A stretch of 61,846 nt of DNA from CAYPKW01 sp964411425 (lineage in GTDB: Bacteria; Pseudomonadota; Alphaproteobacteria; Dongiales; Dongiaceae). The position numbers and the translations under genes are program-made. Shown here one piece after another: positions 1 to 7,804 of this stretch. The stretch's first letter is position 1, and each line of letters opens with the position of its first letter. Under the pieces are notes generated by a model. That model did no database searches, was not told the DNA's origin, and saw nothing but the letters and a program-made list of their open reading frames with translations. The stretch is from contig CAYPKW010000008.1 of NCBI GenBank assembly GCA_964411425.1, positions 1-61,846 on the forward strand. The letters run 5' to 3'.

Positions 1-80
1 ACAGGCCGAGCCAGTTGATGACCCCGACCGGGCGCGGCGTCGGAAGCGACATGGACAACCCTGTTGCGACACCCGACTAG

Positions 81-359
81 AGCACGATCGGGATCGGCGC
101 GGAAGCCCGCGACACGGCGAGTTTAGCGCGCCCGGCAATCACGCATTTGTGAATCCGCCGGCGCCGACCCGCCTTCGCGAAGCCCGCTTCGGCGGGCGAA
201 GGAAGGGCGGCGCGCCACACTGGCGCCACATTCACGGCCGAAATTTCGCCGACGGGCGGGTATACTCGCGTTGCGGGCGGACCGGTTGGACCCCCGGCCA
301 CCGCACAACTTGGCGGCCCGCGATGGGCGGGTCCATTTGCAATCTCTTGGAGGGAGACC
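81..359. other. Upstream region of the first TPR gene
   Basis: No convincing gene is seen here; all long reading frames across it are arginine-rich shadows of the TPR gene downstream. It holds one perfect small hairpin with a TTCG tetraloop (182-197) and, at its right end, a leader of about 40 bases that recurs before the second TPR gene and ends in a strong ribosome binding site (GGAGGGAG, about 350-357). The promoter of the TPR gene is probably here but no clear -35/-10 pair was recognised. Confidence 0.5.
182..197. terminator. Small perfect hairpin with TTCG tetraloop
   Basis: GCCCGC, loop TTCG, GCGGGC gives a six-base-pair perfect stem closed by an unusually stable tetraloop. No T-run follows on either strand, so it is not a textbook intrinsic terminator. 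It could end transcription or stabilise the 3' end of a gene entering from the left edge of the window. Confidence 0.35.
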
Positions 360-851
360 ATGCGAAAGCGCAACAGCCTGTGGACCGTCGCCGCCATGGC
401 GGTCGGCCTCGCCCTGGCGCCGATGGCCGGCGCGATTGCCGCCGGCGGCGGCGGTACCAGCAGCGGCGGAACGTCGTCCACGACCATCGACCGGAACTTG
501 GCGAAGGCCTGGGACAAGATCCAGGACAAGAACTACCGCGGCGCCATCGACTTGCTGGAGGATGTCGTGTCGGCCCAGCCGAAGAACGCCGACGCCCTCA
601 ACCTGCTCGGCTACAGCCACCGCAAGCTCGGCAACAAGGACAAGGCGCTCAGCTTTTACACCCAGGCGCTCGCGATCGACCCGAAGCACAAGGGCGCCAA
701 CGAGTATCTGGGCGAGCTGTACCTGATGATGAAAGACCTGCCGAAGGCCGAGGAGCGGCTCGCGGTGCTGGGCTCCGCCTGCGCCATGAAGTGCGACGAG
801 TACGCCGAGTTGAAGGCGGCGATCGACGCCTTCAAGGCCAAGCAGAGCTAG
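360..851 (+). CDS. Secreted tetratricopeptide-repeat protein (copy 1)
   Basis: A 163-residue exported protein. It starts with a basic/hydrophobic signal peptide (MRKRNSLW..., cleavage expected near the Ala-Ile-Ala-Ala before a Gly/Ser-rich linker at about residues 29-42). About two TPR-like helical hairpins follow (NADALNLLGYSHRKLGN... and the next repeat ending AIDPKHKGANEYLGELYL). The C-terminus carries a conserved-looking Cys pair (ACAMKC) before a last helix. Proteins of this type are common in Rhodospirillales and have no established function; TPRs mediate protein-protein contacts, presumably in the periplasm. The ATG follows a strong GGAGGGAG site. It is the upstream member of a tandem duplication. 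Confidence 0.85.
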   Translation: MRKRNSLWTVAAMAVGLALAPMAGAIAAGGGGTSSGGTSSTTIDRNLAKAWDKIQDKNYRGAIDLLEDVVSAQPKNADALNLLGYSHRKLGNKDKALSFYTQALAIDPKHKGANEYLGELYLMMKDLPKAEERLAVLGSACAMKCDEYAELKAAIDAFKAKQS

Positions 852-932
852 ATTCGAGGCGCCATTCCGGCGCGGACGTAGTATGATCCGCCCGCAATGG
901 ACGGGCCGGTTGCAATGTTTGGGAGGAGAACC

Positions 933-1448
933 ATGCGCAAGCTAAAGAGTCCGTGGCATCTCGTCGCCGTGGTGGTGGCTTTCGCTCTGGCACCGGCGGC
1001 GGGCGTGGCGTTGGCCGCCGGCGGCGGCGGGGCGAGCAGCGGAGGCGGCGGCGCAGGCGGCGGCGGAACGTCGTCCGCGGCCATCAACCGGGACCTGGCG
1101 AGCGCTTGGGAGAAGATCGAACTCAACAACTACCGCGGCGCCATCCTGTTGTTGCAGGACGTGCTGGCGGTCGAATCCGACAACGCCGACGCCCTCAACC
1201 TGCTCGGCTACAGCCACCGCAAGCTCGGCAACAAGGACAAGGCGCTCGGCTACTACACCCAGGCGCTCGAGATCGACCCGAAGCACAAGGGCGCCAACGA
1301 GTATCTGGGCGAACTCTATCTCGAGATGAAGGACGTGGCGAAGGCCGAGGAACGGCTCGCGGTGCTGGGTTCCGCCTGCGCCATGAAGTGCGAGGAATAC
1401 GCCGAGCTCAAGGCGGCGATCGACGCCTTCAAGGCGAATGAGGGTTGA
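933..1448 (+). CDS. Secreted tetratricopeptide-repeat protein (copy 2)
   Basis: A 171-residue paralogue of the preceding gene with the same order: signal peptide, Gly-rich linker (longer here, with runs of four to five glycines), TPR hairpins nearly identical to copy 1, and the ACAMKC cysteine pair. The reading frame is open from an ATG at 897, but the ATG at 933 is preferred because GGGAGGAG lies just upstream (921-928) and this start reproduces the MRK N-terminus of copy 1. The 3' end overlaps the convergent phytochelatin synthase gene by 20 bp. The function is unknown; a periplasmic scaffolding role is inference. Confidence 0.85.
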   Translation: MRKLKSPWHLVAVVVAFALAPAAGVALAAGGGGASSGGGGAGGGGTSSAAINRDLASAWEKIELNNYRGAILLLQDVLAVESDNADALNLLGYSHRKLGNKDKALGYYTQALEIDPKHKGANEYLGELYLEMKDVAKAEERLAVLGSACAMKCEEYAELKAAIDAFKANEG

Positions 1449-2109
1449 GCGTCGGTAGTGTTACGGTGACGTAGCCGCGCCGGGCGCCGTCGATCGGGCT
1501 CACCGTCGCCATGGCGGCAAGCATCGTTTCCACCGGCGCCCAATAGGGCTCGTACCAGCCGCGGTCGACGTCGAGCACGAGCAGCCGATCGCGCTCGGCC
1601 TCGAACGCGCCGAGCGGCGAGAAGTGCCCATACTCGCCGGCGCCGTACACCGCGCCGGACAGGAAGTTGACCAGCATCAGGCGGCCGGGCGTCGATTCCA
1701 TGCGTGCGAGCGCTTGCCGGAAGGCCGCGCCGGCGGCGCAGGCCTGCTCGACCGGCACCGTTTCGAGCGTAGCACCCACGATGTCGTAGGCGAGGAACGC
1801 CTTCCCCAGCAGCGGCCCGATCTCGGCCAGGCTCACCCCGCGCCCTTCGCTGCTGGCGCATCCGGCGGTCCATGCGGGGTCGGCCACCCGCGCCAGCAAT
1901 TCCTCCTGGCTCGCCGCCTTTTCCGCGCCGGCAAGTCGCGTTCCGCGAACCGCGTTCACCAGCATTGTCGCGGACGCGACCGAGCACGAGGTGTCGTTGA
2001 ACTGGCCGACATAGTGCGGCGCCAGCGCCCAAAAGGCGGGCGCCGGCGCCCGGCGCAGGTGCCCCGGATCGCGAGCCAGCAGCGTCAGCCAGGCGCCGTA
2101 GCGCGTCAC
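1429..2109 (-). CDS. Phytochelatin synthase-like cysteine peptidase/transferase
   Basis: A 226-residue member of the phytochelatin synthase family (papain-like fold). Counting from the GTG at 2109, the catalytic triad is visible as Cys42 (in NDTSCSVASATML), His162 (GEYGHFSPLGAF) and Asp180 (LLVLDVDRGW). The order and the His-Asp spacing match the family. Bacterial homologues cleave glycine from glutathione, or transpeptidate it to make metal-binding (gamma-Glu-Cys)n peptides. The start is uncertain: the frame is open upstream through rsfS, but no ATG lies between the rsfS stop and the homologous region, so GTG 2109 is the first sensible start. The protein may have lost an N-terminal signal or leader at a rearrangement point. 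It is convergent with the second TPR gene. Confidence 0.75.
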   Translation of the reverse strand: MTRYGAWLTLLARDPGHLRRAPAPAFWALAPHYVGQFNDTSCSVASATMLVNAVRGTRLAGAEKAASQEELLARVADPAWTAGCASSEGRGVSLAEIGPLLGKAFLAYDIVGATLETVPVEQACAAGAAFRQALARMESTPGRLMLVNFLSGAVYGAGEYGHFSPLGAFEAERDRLLVLDVDRGWYEPYWAPVETMLAAMATVSPIDGARRGYVTVTLPTLNPHSP

Positions 2110-2128
2110 CGCCCGAATGACATGCGGT

Positions 2129-2557
2129 TCAGCCGATCGCCGCGGCGTGGTCCGGCTCCGGCCAGTGCATGGCCCACATCTTCTCCAGGTTGTAGTGGCG
2201 GCGCACCTCGGGCCGGAACAGGTGCACGACGACGTCGCCGCCGTCGACCAGCACCCAGTCGCCGACCCGCGCGCCCTCGACGCTGACATGGGCGACGCCC
2301 TTGGCCTTGAGCCGGGCGCCGATGTGGTCGGCCATGGCGCCCACCTGGCGCTGCGAGCGCCCGGTGGCGATGACCATGTAATCGGCGATGGTTGATTTTC
2401 CGTGCAGGTCGATGACGACGATGTCCTCGGCCTTGTCGTCGTCGAGCGAGCTCTCGACGATGCCGAGCAGGTTCGAGACGGCGCGCCGGCCTTTCCCGAT
2501 GGTCTTGCCCCGGCGGGTCGCGGTCCGGGGCCTGGTCTCGCGTGCTATGGCTCTCAC
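2129..2557 (-). CDS. rsfS: Ribosomal silencing factor RsfS
   Basis: A 142-residue RsfS/Iojap protein. In this family it binds ribosomal protein L14 and blocks joining of the 30S and 50S subunits when nutrients are short. Recognisable segments are DKAEDIVVIDL, the YMVIATGRSQRQV stretch, DWVLVDGGDVVVHLF and the C-terminal YNLEKMW. A GTG start at 2557 is used; the N-terminal 25 residues are basic and poorly conserved, and no better start was found. It follows nadD in the same direction with a 22-bp gap, as in most alphaproteobacteria. The gene expected next (rlmH) is instead at 28840 on the other strand. Confidence 0.93.
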   Translation of the reverse strand: MRAIARETRPRTATRRGKTIGKGRRAVSNLLGIVESSLDDDKAEDIVVIDLHGKSTIADYMVIATGRSQRQVGAMADHIGARLKAKGVAHVSVEGARVGDWVLVDGGDVVVHLFRPEVRRHYNLEKMWAMHWPEPDHAAAIG

Positions 2558-2579
2558 CCTTCTTTGGTTCTCGAACGTC

Positions 2580-3236
2580 TCATCTGCGCCGGGCCCGGAT
2601 CGCGCTGGCCGACTGCGGACTTAGGCGGCCGTGCACGAACACCCAGGCGGGCGGGCGGCGTTCCGCCAACCCGCGAGCCGCCTCCTCGCGCAACCGAGCG
2701 GCGGCGAAGCGGCTCGCCGCCTTGGCGCCCGATGCCCGTAAAGAATAGGCGGGCCGTGCGAAGACCGCAACCGGGACCGTTTGAAATATTCGCCGCCAGT
2801 CCTTCCATTGGGCGATCTGCAGGAGATTGTCGGCCCCCATCAACCATACGAAGCGCAGGCGCGGAAAGCGGCGAGCGAGCCGGCGCAGCGTGTCGGCGGT
2901 AAAGCGTGTGCCGAGGCGCCTTTCGACGTCGGACACCCGGATGCGTGGATGGCGCGCCAGCGCCCGGGCGCCCTTCATCCGGCTGAGGAAATCGGCCATG
3001 CCCGCCCTGGGCTTCAACGGGTTCTGCGGGCTCACCAGCCACCACACCTCGTCGAGGCCAAGCCGCTTCAGGGCCTCTAGGCTGATCCGCCGGTGGCCCT
3101 CATGCGCCGGATTGAACGAGCCGCCCAGGATCCCGATCTTGCGCCCGCGCCGCAGTTGCGGCGTCTCCTCGGGCGCCAACGCCCAACGCCGCTTGCGGGG
3201 CGGATAAGGCAGGCGGGGGCGGGGGCCTTCGTCCAT
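2580..3236 (-). CDS. nadD: Nicotinate-nucleotide adenylyltransferase NadD
   Basis: A 218-residue enzyme that adenylates nicotinate mononucleotide with ATP to deamido-NAD in NAD biosynthesis. It shows the nucleotidyltransferase signature GGSFNPAHEGH near residue 40 and the C-terminal SSxIR-like motif as SASAIRARRR. The N-terminus has about 35 extra basic residues before the GILGGSFNP strand, a common feature of alphaproteobacterial NadD. ATG 3236 is used; a GTG lies immediately before it at 3239. It sits between a vapC-like gene (27 bp upstream) and rsfS. Confidence 0.93.
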   Translation of the reverse strand: MDEGPRPRLPYPPRKRRWALAPEETPQLRRGRKIGILGGSFNPAHEGHRRISLEALKRLGLDEVWWLVSPQNPLKPRAGMADFLSRMKGARALARHPRIRVSDVERRLGTRFTADTLRRLARRFPRLRFVWLMGADNLLQIAQWKDWRRIFQTVPVAVFARPAYSLRASGAKAASRFAAARLREEAARGLAERRPPAWVFVHGRLSPQSASAIRARRR

Positions 3237-3263
3237 CACGAACGCGATCCCGTCGGCGCCGCC

Positions 3264-3656
3264 TTACGCATCGACCACTGCCGGCGCGCCGGCGAGCGTC
3301 TTGGCCCGGCGTGCGAGCGCCCCATCGAAGGTGGCGAAGCGCCGCGCCGGGCCGCTCGAAGCGAGGTGCAGCGAATCGGCGAAGTCGAGGCCTCCCTCGT
3401 ACCAGTCCAACGCCCGCGCGACGGCCGGCGCATCCTCGGCCGCGACGCCGGCAAGGCCCAGAAGCCGGCGCAGCCCCGCCGCGATGTCGGCGCCTGCAAT
3501 ACCGTAGGCGCCGCGTAGCACCCATTCGGTCTCCAGCAGCACGGTCTTAGGCACAATAACGGCCCCACTCCGCAGCACGGACTCGGCGCGGTCGGCCTGC
3601 GCCTTGTCATCCTCGGCCAGCAACCTGACGACGACGTTGGTGTCGACCGCGATCAT
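3264..3656 (-). CDS. vapC: PIN-domain ribonuclease toxin, VapC family
   Basis: A 130-residue PIN-domain protein. Acidic residues expected to hold the catalytic metal are visible: Asp5 (IAVDTN), Glu42/Glu44 (LLETEW), Asp91/Asp94 (LDFADSLHL) and Asp111 (TFDG). VapC toxins cut tRNA or rRNA when not bound by their antitoxin. The ATG at 3656 overlaps the stop of the upstream AbrB-type gene as ATGA, so the pair is translationally coupled in the usual antitoxin-first order. The longer open frame starting at 3914 is rejected because it runs across the antitoxin gene. Confidence 0.88.
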   Translation of the reverse strand: MIAVDTNVVVRLLAEDDKAQADRAESVLRSGAVIVPKTVLLETEWVLRGAYGIAGADIAAGLRRLLGLAGVAAEDAPAVARALDWYEGGLDFADSLHLASSGPARRFATFDGALARRAKTLAGAPAVVDA

Positions 3657-3904
3657 CGCCGCCGTCGCGCCTCGGCGCGGACGGCCTCGTCCATCTGCTC
3701 GATCGTGACCCGCGGCCCCCTGTATCTCAGGCAACCGCGCACCTCGCCGATCGTGGTGCGGGGAAACCGCCCGCTGGCGCGCAGAACCACTGTATCGCCC
3801 CGCTCCTCGACCTCGAGCTCGACCCCGGGCCCCCAGCCGTGCCGCTCGCGCACCGCCTTCGGGATGATCACCTGTCCCTTGCTGGACAACCGCGTCCGCG
3901 CCAT
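3653..3904 (-). CDS. AbrB/MazE-type antitoxin
   Basis: An 83-residue swapped-hairpin AbrB protein. The N-terminal DNA-binding module is recognisable as RLSSKGQVIIPKAVRERHG followed by GxELEVEERGDTVVL. The charged C-terminal half is expected to bind and neutralise the VapC toxin encoded immediately downstream with an ATGA overlap. Antitoxins of this family repress their own operon; a pair of GTAAGA direct repeats lies just upstream. The pair sits between proA and nadD, a junction that usually lacks toxin-antitoxin genes. Confidence 0.88.
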   Translation of the reverse strand: MARTRLSSKGQVIIPKAVRERHGWGPGVELEVEERGDTVVLRASGRFPRTTIGEVRGCLRYRGPRVTIEQMDEAVRAEARRRR

Positions 3905-3918
3905 GGCGCCGCACCTCG

Positions 3919-3935
3919 GTAAGACGAATGTAAGA
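3919..3935 (-). promoter_or_regulatory. Candidate operator of the AbrB/VapC pair
   Basis: Two GTAAGA hexamers (3919-3924 and 3930-3935) are spaced 11 bp apart, about one helical turn, and end 15 bp before the antitoxin start codon. This is the place where an autoregulating AbrB-type antitoxin would bind. It is based on repeat geometry only. Confidence 0.35.
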
Positions 3936-4030
3936 TGACGATAGCCGCGCCGGCGCCGGCGGTCAACAGGCGCGGCGGCAGCGGCGCGATGGCTGGTATC
4001 CGACGGGGCGAAAGCCTCCCGGCCCGCCCC

Positions 4031-5305
4031 TTACGGCCTCACCTGGCCGGTGCCGCGCAGCACGTACTTGTAGCTCGTGAGCTCGTCGGCGCCGACCGGC
4101 CCGCGTGGGGGGAGCCGCGAGGTCGAGATGCCGATCTCCGCCCCCATGCCGAACTCGCCCCCGTCGGCGAACTGGGTCGAGGCGTTCACCATCACGATGG
4201 CGGCGTCGACTTCCCGCAGGAACCGCTCGGCCGCCGCGGCGTCCTCGGTGACGATCGCCTCGGTGTGGCGCGAGCCGTGGCGGGCGATGTGGCCGAGCGC
4301 GCCCTCGACGCCGTCGACCAGCTTCACCGCAAGGATGGCGTCCAGGTACTCGGTGTCCCAGTCCGCCTCGCTCGCGGGCCTGACGCGGGCGTCGAGCGCC
4401 CGCGCGGCCTCGTCGCCCCGCACCTCGCAGCCGGCGGCGATGAGATCGTCGAGGATGGCCGGCAGCAGGTTGCCTGCCGCTCGATCGACGAGCAGCGTCT
4501 CCGTCGCGCCGCAGACGCCCGGGCGCCGCATCTTGGCGTTGAGCACGATCCGCCGCGCCTTCAGGGGGTCGGCGGCGCGGTCGACATAGGTGTGGTTGAT
4601 GCCCTCTAGATGCGCGATCACCGGCATGCGCGCCTCCTGGCGCACCCGCTCGATGAGCCCGCGCCCGCCGCGCGGCACCACCACGTCGATGCAATCGGAG
4701 AGCGCGAGCAAGTGGCCCACCGCCGCGCGCTCCCGCGTCGGCACGAGCTGAATCGCTGCATCCGGCAGCCCCGCCGCGCCGAGACCCTCGCCGAGGCATC
4801 CCACGATCGCGGTCGAGGAATGGAAACTCTCCGAGCCGCCGCGCAGGATGGCCGCGTTGCCCGACTTGAGGCACAGCGCGCCGGCGTCCGCCGTCACGTT
4901 CGGCCGCGATTCGTAGATGATCGCGACCACCCCCAGGGGCACCCTGACGCGCTGGATGACGAGCCCGTTGGGCCGCGTCCATTCCGCCAGCACCGCGCCG
5001 ATCGGGTCGGCGCGCGCCGCGATCTCGTCGAGGCCGTCGGCCATTGCCTCCACCCGACCGGTGTCGAGACGCAGGCGGTCGGTGAGCGCGTTGGACAGGC
5101 CCCGCGCCTCCGCGAGGTCGCGGGCGTTGGCGGCGAGGACCGCCGGGGCCCCACGCCGTAGAGCCGAGGCGGCCGCGGAGAGCGCTGCCGCCTTCGTGGT
5201 TGCCGGCGCGTGCGCGAGCACGCCCGCCGCGGCCCGCGCCGCCCGCCCGATGGCACGCATTTGCGCCGCCAGATCGATGCGCTCGCCGGCCGTTGCCTGT
5301 TTCAT
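4031..5305 (-). CDS. proA: Glutamate-5-semialdehyde dehydrogenase ProA
   Basis: A 424-residue gamma-glutamyl phosphate reductase, the second step of proline synthesis from glutamate (NADPH-dependent reduction of glutamyl-5-phosphate). The active-site cysteine lies in the MRRPGVCGATETLL segment; the NAD(P)-binding region includes VPLGVVAIIYESRPNVT and CLKSGNAAILRGG. The ATG at 5305 is used; a TTG at 5314 overlaps the proB stop and is an alternative giving three more residues. It is cotranscribed with proB just upstream. Confidence 0.94.
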   Translation of the reverse strand: MKQATAGERIDLAAQMRAIGRAARAAAGVLAHAPATTKAAALSAAASALRRGAPAVLAANARDLAEARGLSNALTDRLRLDTGRVEAMADGLDEIAARADPIGAVLAEWTRPNGLVIQRVRVPLGVVAIIYESRPNVTADAGALCLKSGNAAILRGGSESFHSSTAIVGCLGEGLGAAGLPDAAIQLVPTRERAAVGHLLALSDCIDVVVPRGGRGLIERVRQEARMPVIAHLEGINHTYVDRAADPLKARRIVLNAKMRRPGVCGATETLLVDRAAGNLLPAILDDLIAAGCEVRGDEAARALDARVRPASEADWDTEYLDAILAVKLVDGVEGALGHIARHGSRHTEAIVTEDAAAAERFLREVDAAIVMVNASTQFADGGEFGMGAEIGISTSRLPPRGPVGADELTSYKYVLRGTGQVRP

Positions 5306-5310
5306 GCCGG

Positions 5311-6450
5311 TCAAATTAGCACCAGATCGTCCCGATGGATCATCTCGTCGCGGCCACGGTAGCCGAGCAGCGTCTCGATTTCACGGCTCTTGTGGCCTCT
5401 GATTGCCTCGGCGTCGGCGGCCGAGTAGGCGCTGAGCCCGCGCGCCACCTCGCGGCCCCGGCGGTCCACCACGCGCACGGCGTCGCCGCGCTGGAACCGT
5501 CCGGCGACCTCGACGACGCCCGCCGGCAACAGGCTCTTGCCGGACTTGAGCGCCGCCAGCGCGCCGTCGTCGACGGTGAGCGCGCCCTCGGGCCGCAACG
5601 CTCCCGCGATCCACTTCTTGCGCGCGGTCAAGGGCGAGGCATGCGGCAGGAACCAGGTGCAGGGTGCGCCGTCGAAGAGAGCCTGGAGCGGATGGAGCCG
5701 CCGGCCATCGGCGATCGCCATGCGGCAGCCGGCGGCGAGCGCGATGCGCGCGGCCGCGAGCTTCGTCACCATGCCGCCGGAGCTGTAGCCGGGCGGCGCC
5801 GCGCCGGCCATGGCCTCGATCTCCGGCGTGATCTCGCGTACTTCGGGCACGAGGTTGGCCGAAGGGTCGCGGCGCGGATCGGCGGTGTAGAGGCCGTCGA
5901 TGTCGGAGAACAGCACGAGGGCATCGGCGCTGATCATGGCGGCGACGCGCGCCGCCAAGCGGTCGTTGTCGCCGAAGCGGATCTCGGCGGTCGCCACCGT
6001 GTCGTTCTCGTTGATGACCGGCACGGCGCCTAGCTTGAGCAGGGTCGAGAGCGTGCCGCGGGCATTCAAGTGGCGGCGGCGCTCCTCGGTGTCGCCCAGG
6101 GTCAGCAGCACCTGCGCCACCGTGATGCCGTGGCGCGCCAGCGTCTCCTGATAGGCGTGCGCGAGTCTGATCTGTCCGGTCGCCGCCGCCGCCTGCTTCT
6201 CTTCGAGTTTCAGCGTCTTGCCGACGAGGTCGAGATGGCGCCGCCCGACGGCGATGGCGCCGGAGGACACGATGATCGCCTCCTGCCCGCGCGCGCGGGC
6301 CGCCGCCACGTCGTCGCCGAGCGCGTCGAGCCAGCGCCGCCTGAGCGCCCCGCTGTCCTCGTCCACGAGCAGCGCGGAGCCGATCTTGACCACGATCCGG
6401 CTGGCGCCGGCGAGGCCGGCCGCGGCCCGCTCCGATCGGCTGCCTCTCAC
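5311..6450 (-). CDS. proB: Glutamate 5-kinase ProB
   Basis: A 379-residue enzyme that phosphorylates glutamate, the committed and usually proline-inhibited step of proline synthesis. An amino-acid-kinase domain is visible (RIVVKIGSALLVD, VSSGAIAVG, PVINENDTVA, FGDNDRLAARVA), followed by a C-terminal PUA domain (KSLLPAGVVEVAGRFQRGDAVRV). The start is the GTG at 6450, which overlaps the obgE stop as GTGA, indicating translational coupling. The frame is open much further upstream, but that part only shadows obgE. Confidence 0.94.
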   Translation of the reverse strand: MRGSRSERAAAGLAGASRIVVKIGSALLVDEDSGALRRRWLDALGDDVAAARARGQEAIIVSSGAIAVGRRHLDLVGKTLKLEEKQAAAATGQIRLAHAYQETLARHGITVAQVLLTLGDTEERRRHLNARGTLSTLLKLGAVPVINENDTVATAEIRFGDNDRLAARVAAMISADALVLFSDIDGLYTADPRRDPSANLVPEVREITPEIEAMAGAAPPGYSSGGMVTKLAAARIALAAGCRMAIADGRRLHPLQALFDGAPCTWFLPHASPLTARKKWIAGALRPEGALTVDDGALAALKSGKSLLPAGVVEVAGRFQRGDAVRVVDRRGREVARGLSAYSAADAEAIRGHKSREIETLLGYRGRDEMIHRDDLVLI

Positions 6451-7469
6451 GACGCTGGCTCCACCGCCGACGCCGCGCGATGCCGCACGACCGCGGCGAA
6501 GACGGCGCGCAACAACGCCGGCACGCCCTTGCCGGCGACGCCCGACACCGCCATCACCGGCGACGCCCGGCCGGCCGCGGCGGCCAGCGCCTTTCTCTTG
6601 GCCGCGATGGCCCGGGCGGCAATCGCGTCGCACTTGTTGAGCGCGACGATCTCGGGCTTGGCGGCGAGCGCCGCGCTGTACAGCGCTAGCTCGGCGCGAA
6701 CCGCGCGGTAGGCCCCCGCCACGTCCTCGGCCGTGCCGTCCACCAGGTGGACCAGGACCCCGCAACGCTCGACGTGGGCGAGGAAGCGGTCGCCCAGCCC
6801 CAGTCCCCGATGCGCGCCCTCGATGAGGCCCGGCAGATCGGCCAGCACGAACTCGTTGCCGTCGGTCCCGACGACGCCGAGCTGGGGCTTCAACGTGGTG
6901 AAGGGGTAGTCGGCGATCTTGGGGCGCGCCCGGCTCACGGCGGCGAGCAGCGTCGACTTGCCGGCGTTAGGCAGGCCCACGATGCCGGCGTCGGCGATGA
7001 GCTTCAGGCGCAGCCACAGCCAGCGCTCCTCGCCCGGCCAGCCCGGCTCGGCGCGCCGCGGCGCCCGGTTGGTGGCGGACTTGAAATGGGCGTTGCCGCG
7101 CCCGCCGTCGCCGCCTCGCGCCAGCAGCACCCGCATGCCGGGGCGGGTCAGGTCGGCCAGCGGCGACTTGTCGTCGGACAGGATCTGGGTCCCCACCGGG
7201 ATGTTGAGGACGATCGAGCCCCCGGCGGCCCCGCTGCGGTTCTTGCCCATGCCGTGGCCGCCGCGCCCGGCCTTGAAGTGCTGCCGGTAGCGGTAGTCGA
7301 TGAGGGTGTTGAGGTTCTCGACCGCTGTGGCGTAAATGTCGCCGCCGCGCCCACCGTTGCCCCCGTCCGGGCCGCCGAACTCGATGAACTTCTCGCGTCG
7401 GAAGCCGACGCAGCCGGCGCCGCCGGCGCCGCTGCGCACATACACCTTCGCCTCGTCGAGAAACTTCAT
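6447..7469 (-). CDS. obgE: Obg-family GTPase
   Basis: A 340-residue essential ribosome-associated GTPase (also named cgtA). It has the Gly-rich N-terminal Obg fold (residues 1 to about 158, many GGxGG motifs), then a G domain with P-loop GLPNAGKST, switch/DLPG (VLADLPGLIEGAH) and NKCD. It assists late 50S assembly and links growth to stress signalling. It lies between rpmA and proB, the usual alphaproteobacterial order, with a 64-bp gap to rpmA and a GTGA overlap with proB. Confidence 0.95.
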   Translation of the reverse strand: MKFLDEAKVYVRSGAGGAGCVGFRREKFIEFGGPDGGNGGRGGDIYATAVENLNTLIDYRYRQHFKAGRGGHGMGKNRSGAAGGSIVLNIPVGTQILSDDKSPLADLTRPGMRVLLARGGDGGRGNAHFKSATNRAPRRAEPGWPGEERWLWLRLKLIADAGIVGLPNAGKSTLLAAVSRARPKIADYPFTTLKPQLGVVGTDGNEFVLADLPGLIEGAHRGLGLGDRFLAHVERCGVLVHLVDGTAEDVAGAYRAVRAELALYSAALAAKPEIVALNKCDAIAARAIAAKRKALAAAAGRASPVMAVSGVAGKGVPALLRAVFAAVVRHRAASAVEPAS

Positions 7470-7533
7470 GGCCCGGCCCCGCGTTGGGGAAACGCCCCGG
7501 TTCCCCCGATCGGGTGCCGGCGCGCCACCAACT

Positions 7534-7791
7534 TTAGGTCGTCGGCTTCACCGAGACCAGCAGGCGCCCGCCCGCGCCGCGGCGAAACGTCACCGCCCCG
7601 CCGAGGGTGGCGAACAGCGTGTGGTCGCGCCCGATCCCGACATTGGCGGCCGGGTGGAACTTGGTGCCGCGCTGGCGCACCAGGATGTTGCCCGGCACGA
7701 CGATCTCGCCGCCGAACTTCTTGACGCCCAGTCGCCGGCCGGCGGAATCGCGGCCGTTGCGAGAGCTGCCGCCTGCTTTCTTGTGGGCCAT
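7534..7791 (-). CDS. rpmA: 50S ribosomal protein L27
   Basis: An 85-residue L27 with the hallmark MAHKKAGGSSRNGRDSAGRR start. The N-terminal tail reaches the peptidyl transferase centre. No leader peptide precedes the AHKKAG segment, as is normal outside Firmicutes. It follows rplU by 13 bp and precedes obgE. Confidence 0.97.
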   Translation of the reverse strand: MAHKKAGGSSRNGRDSAGRRLGVKKFGGEIVVPGNILVRQRGTKFHPAANVGIGRDHTLFATLGGAVTFRRGAGGRLLVSVKPTT

Positions 7792-7804
7792 GGCTCGCTA
7801 CTCC

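Noticed and set aside
3..80. Possible C-terminal end of a gene entering from the left edge (open frame ending in TAG at 78-80)
   Set aside because: Only 25 codons with no recognisable motif; cannot be told from chance in GC-rich DNA.
5311..6765. 484-residue version of ProB
   Set aside because: The first 105 residues are the out-of-frame shadow of obgE; GTG 6450 with a GTGA overlap gives the family length.
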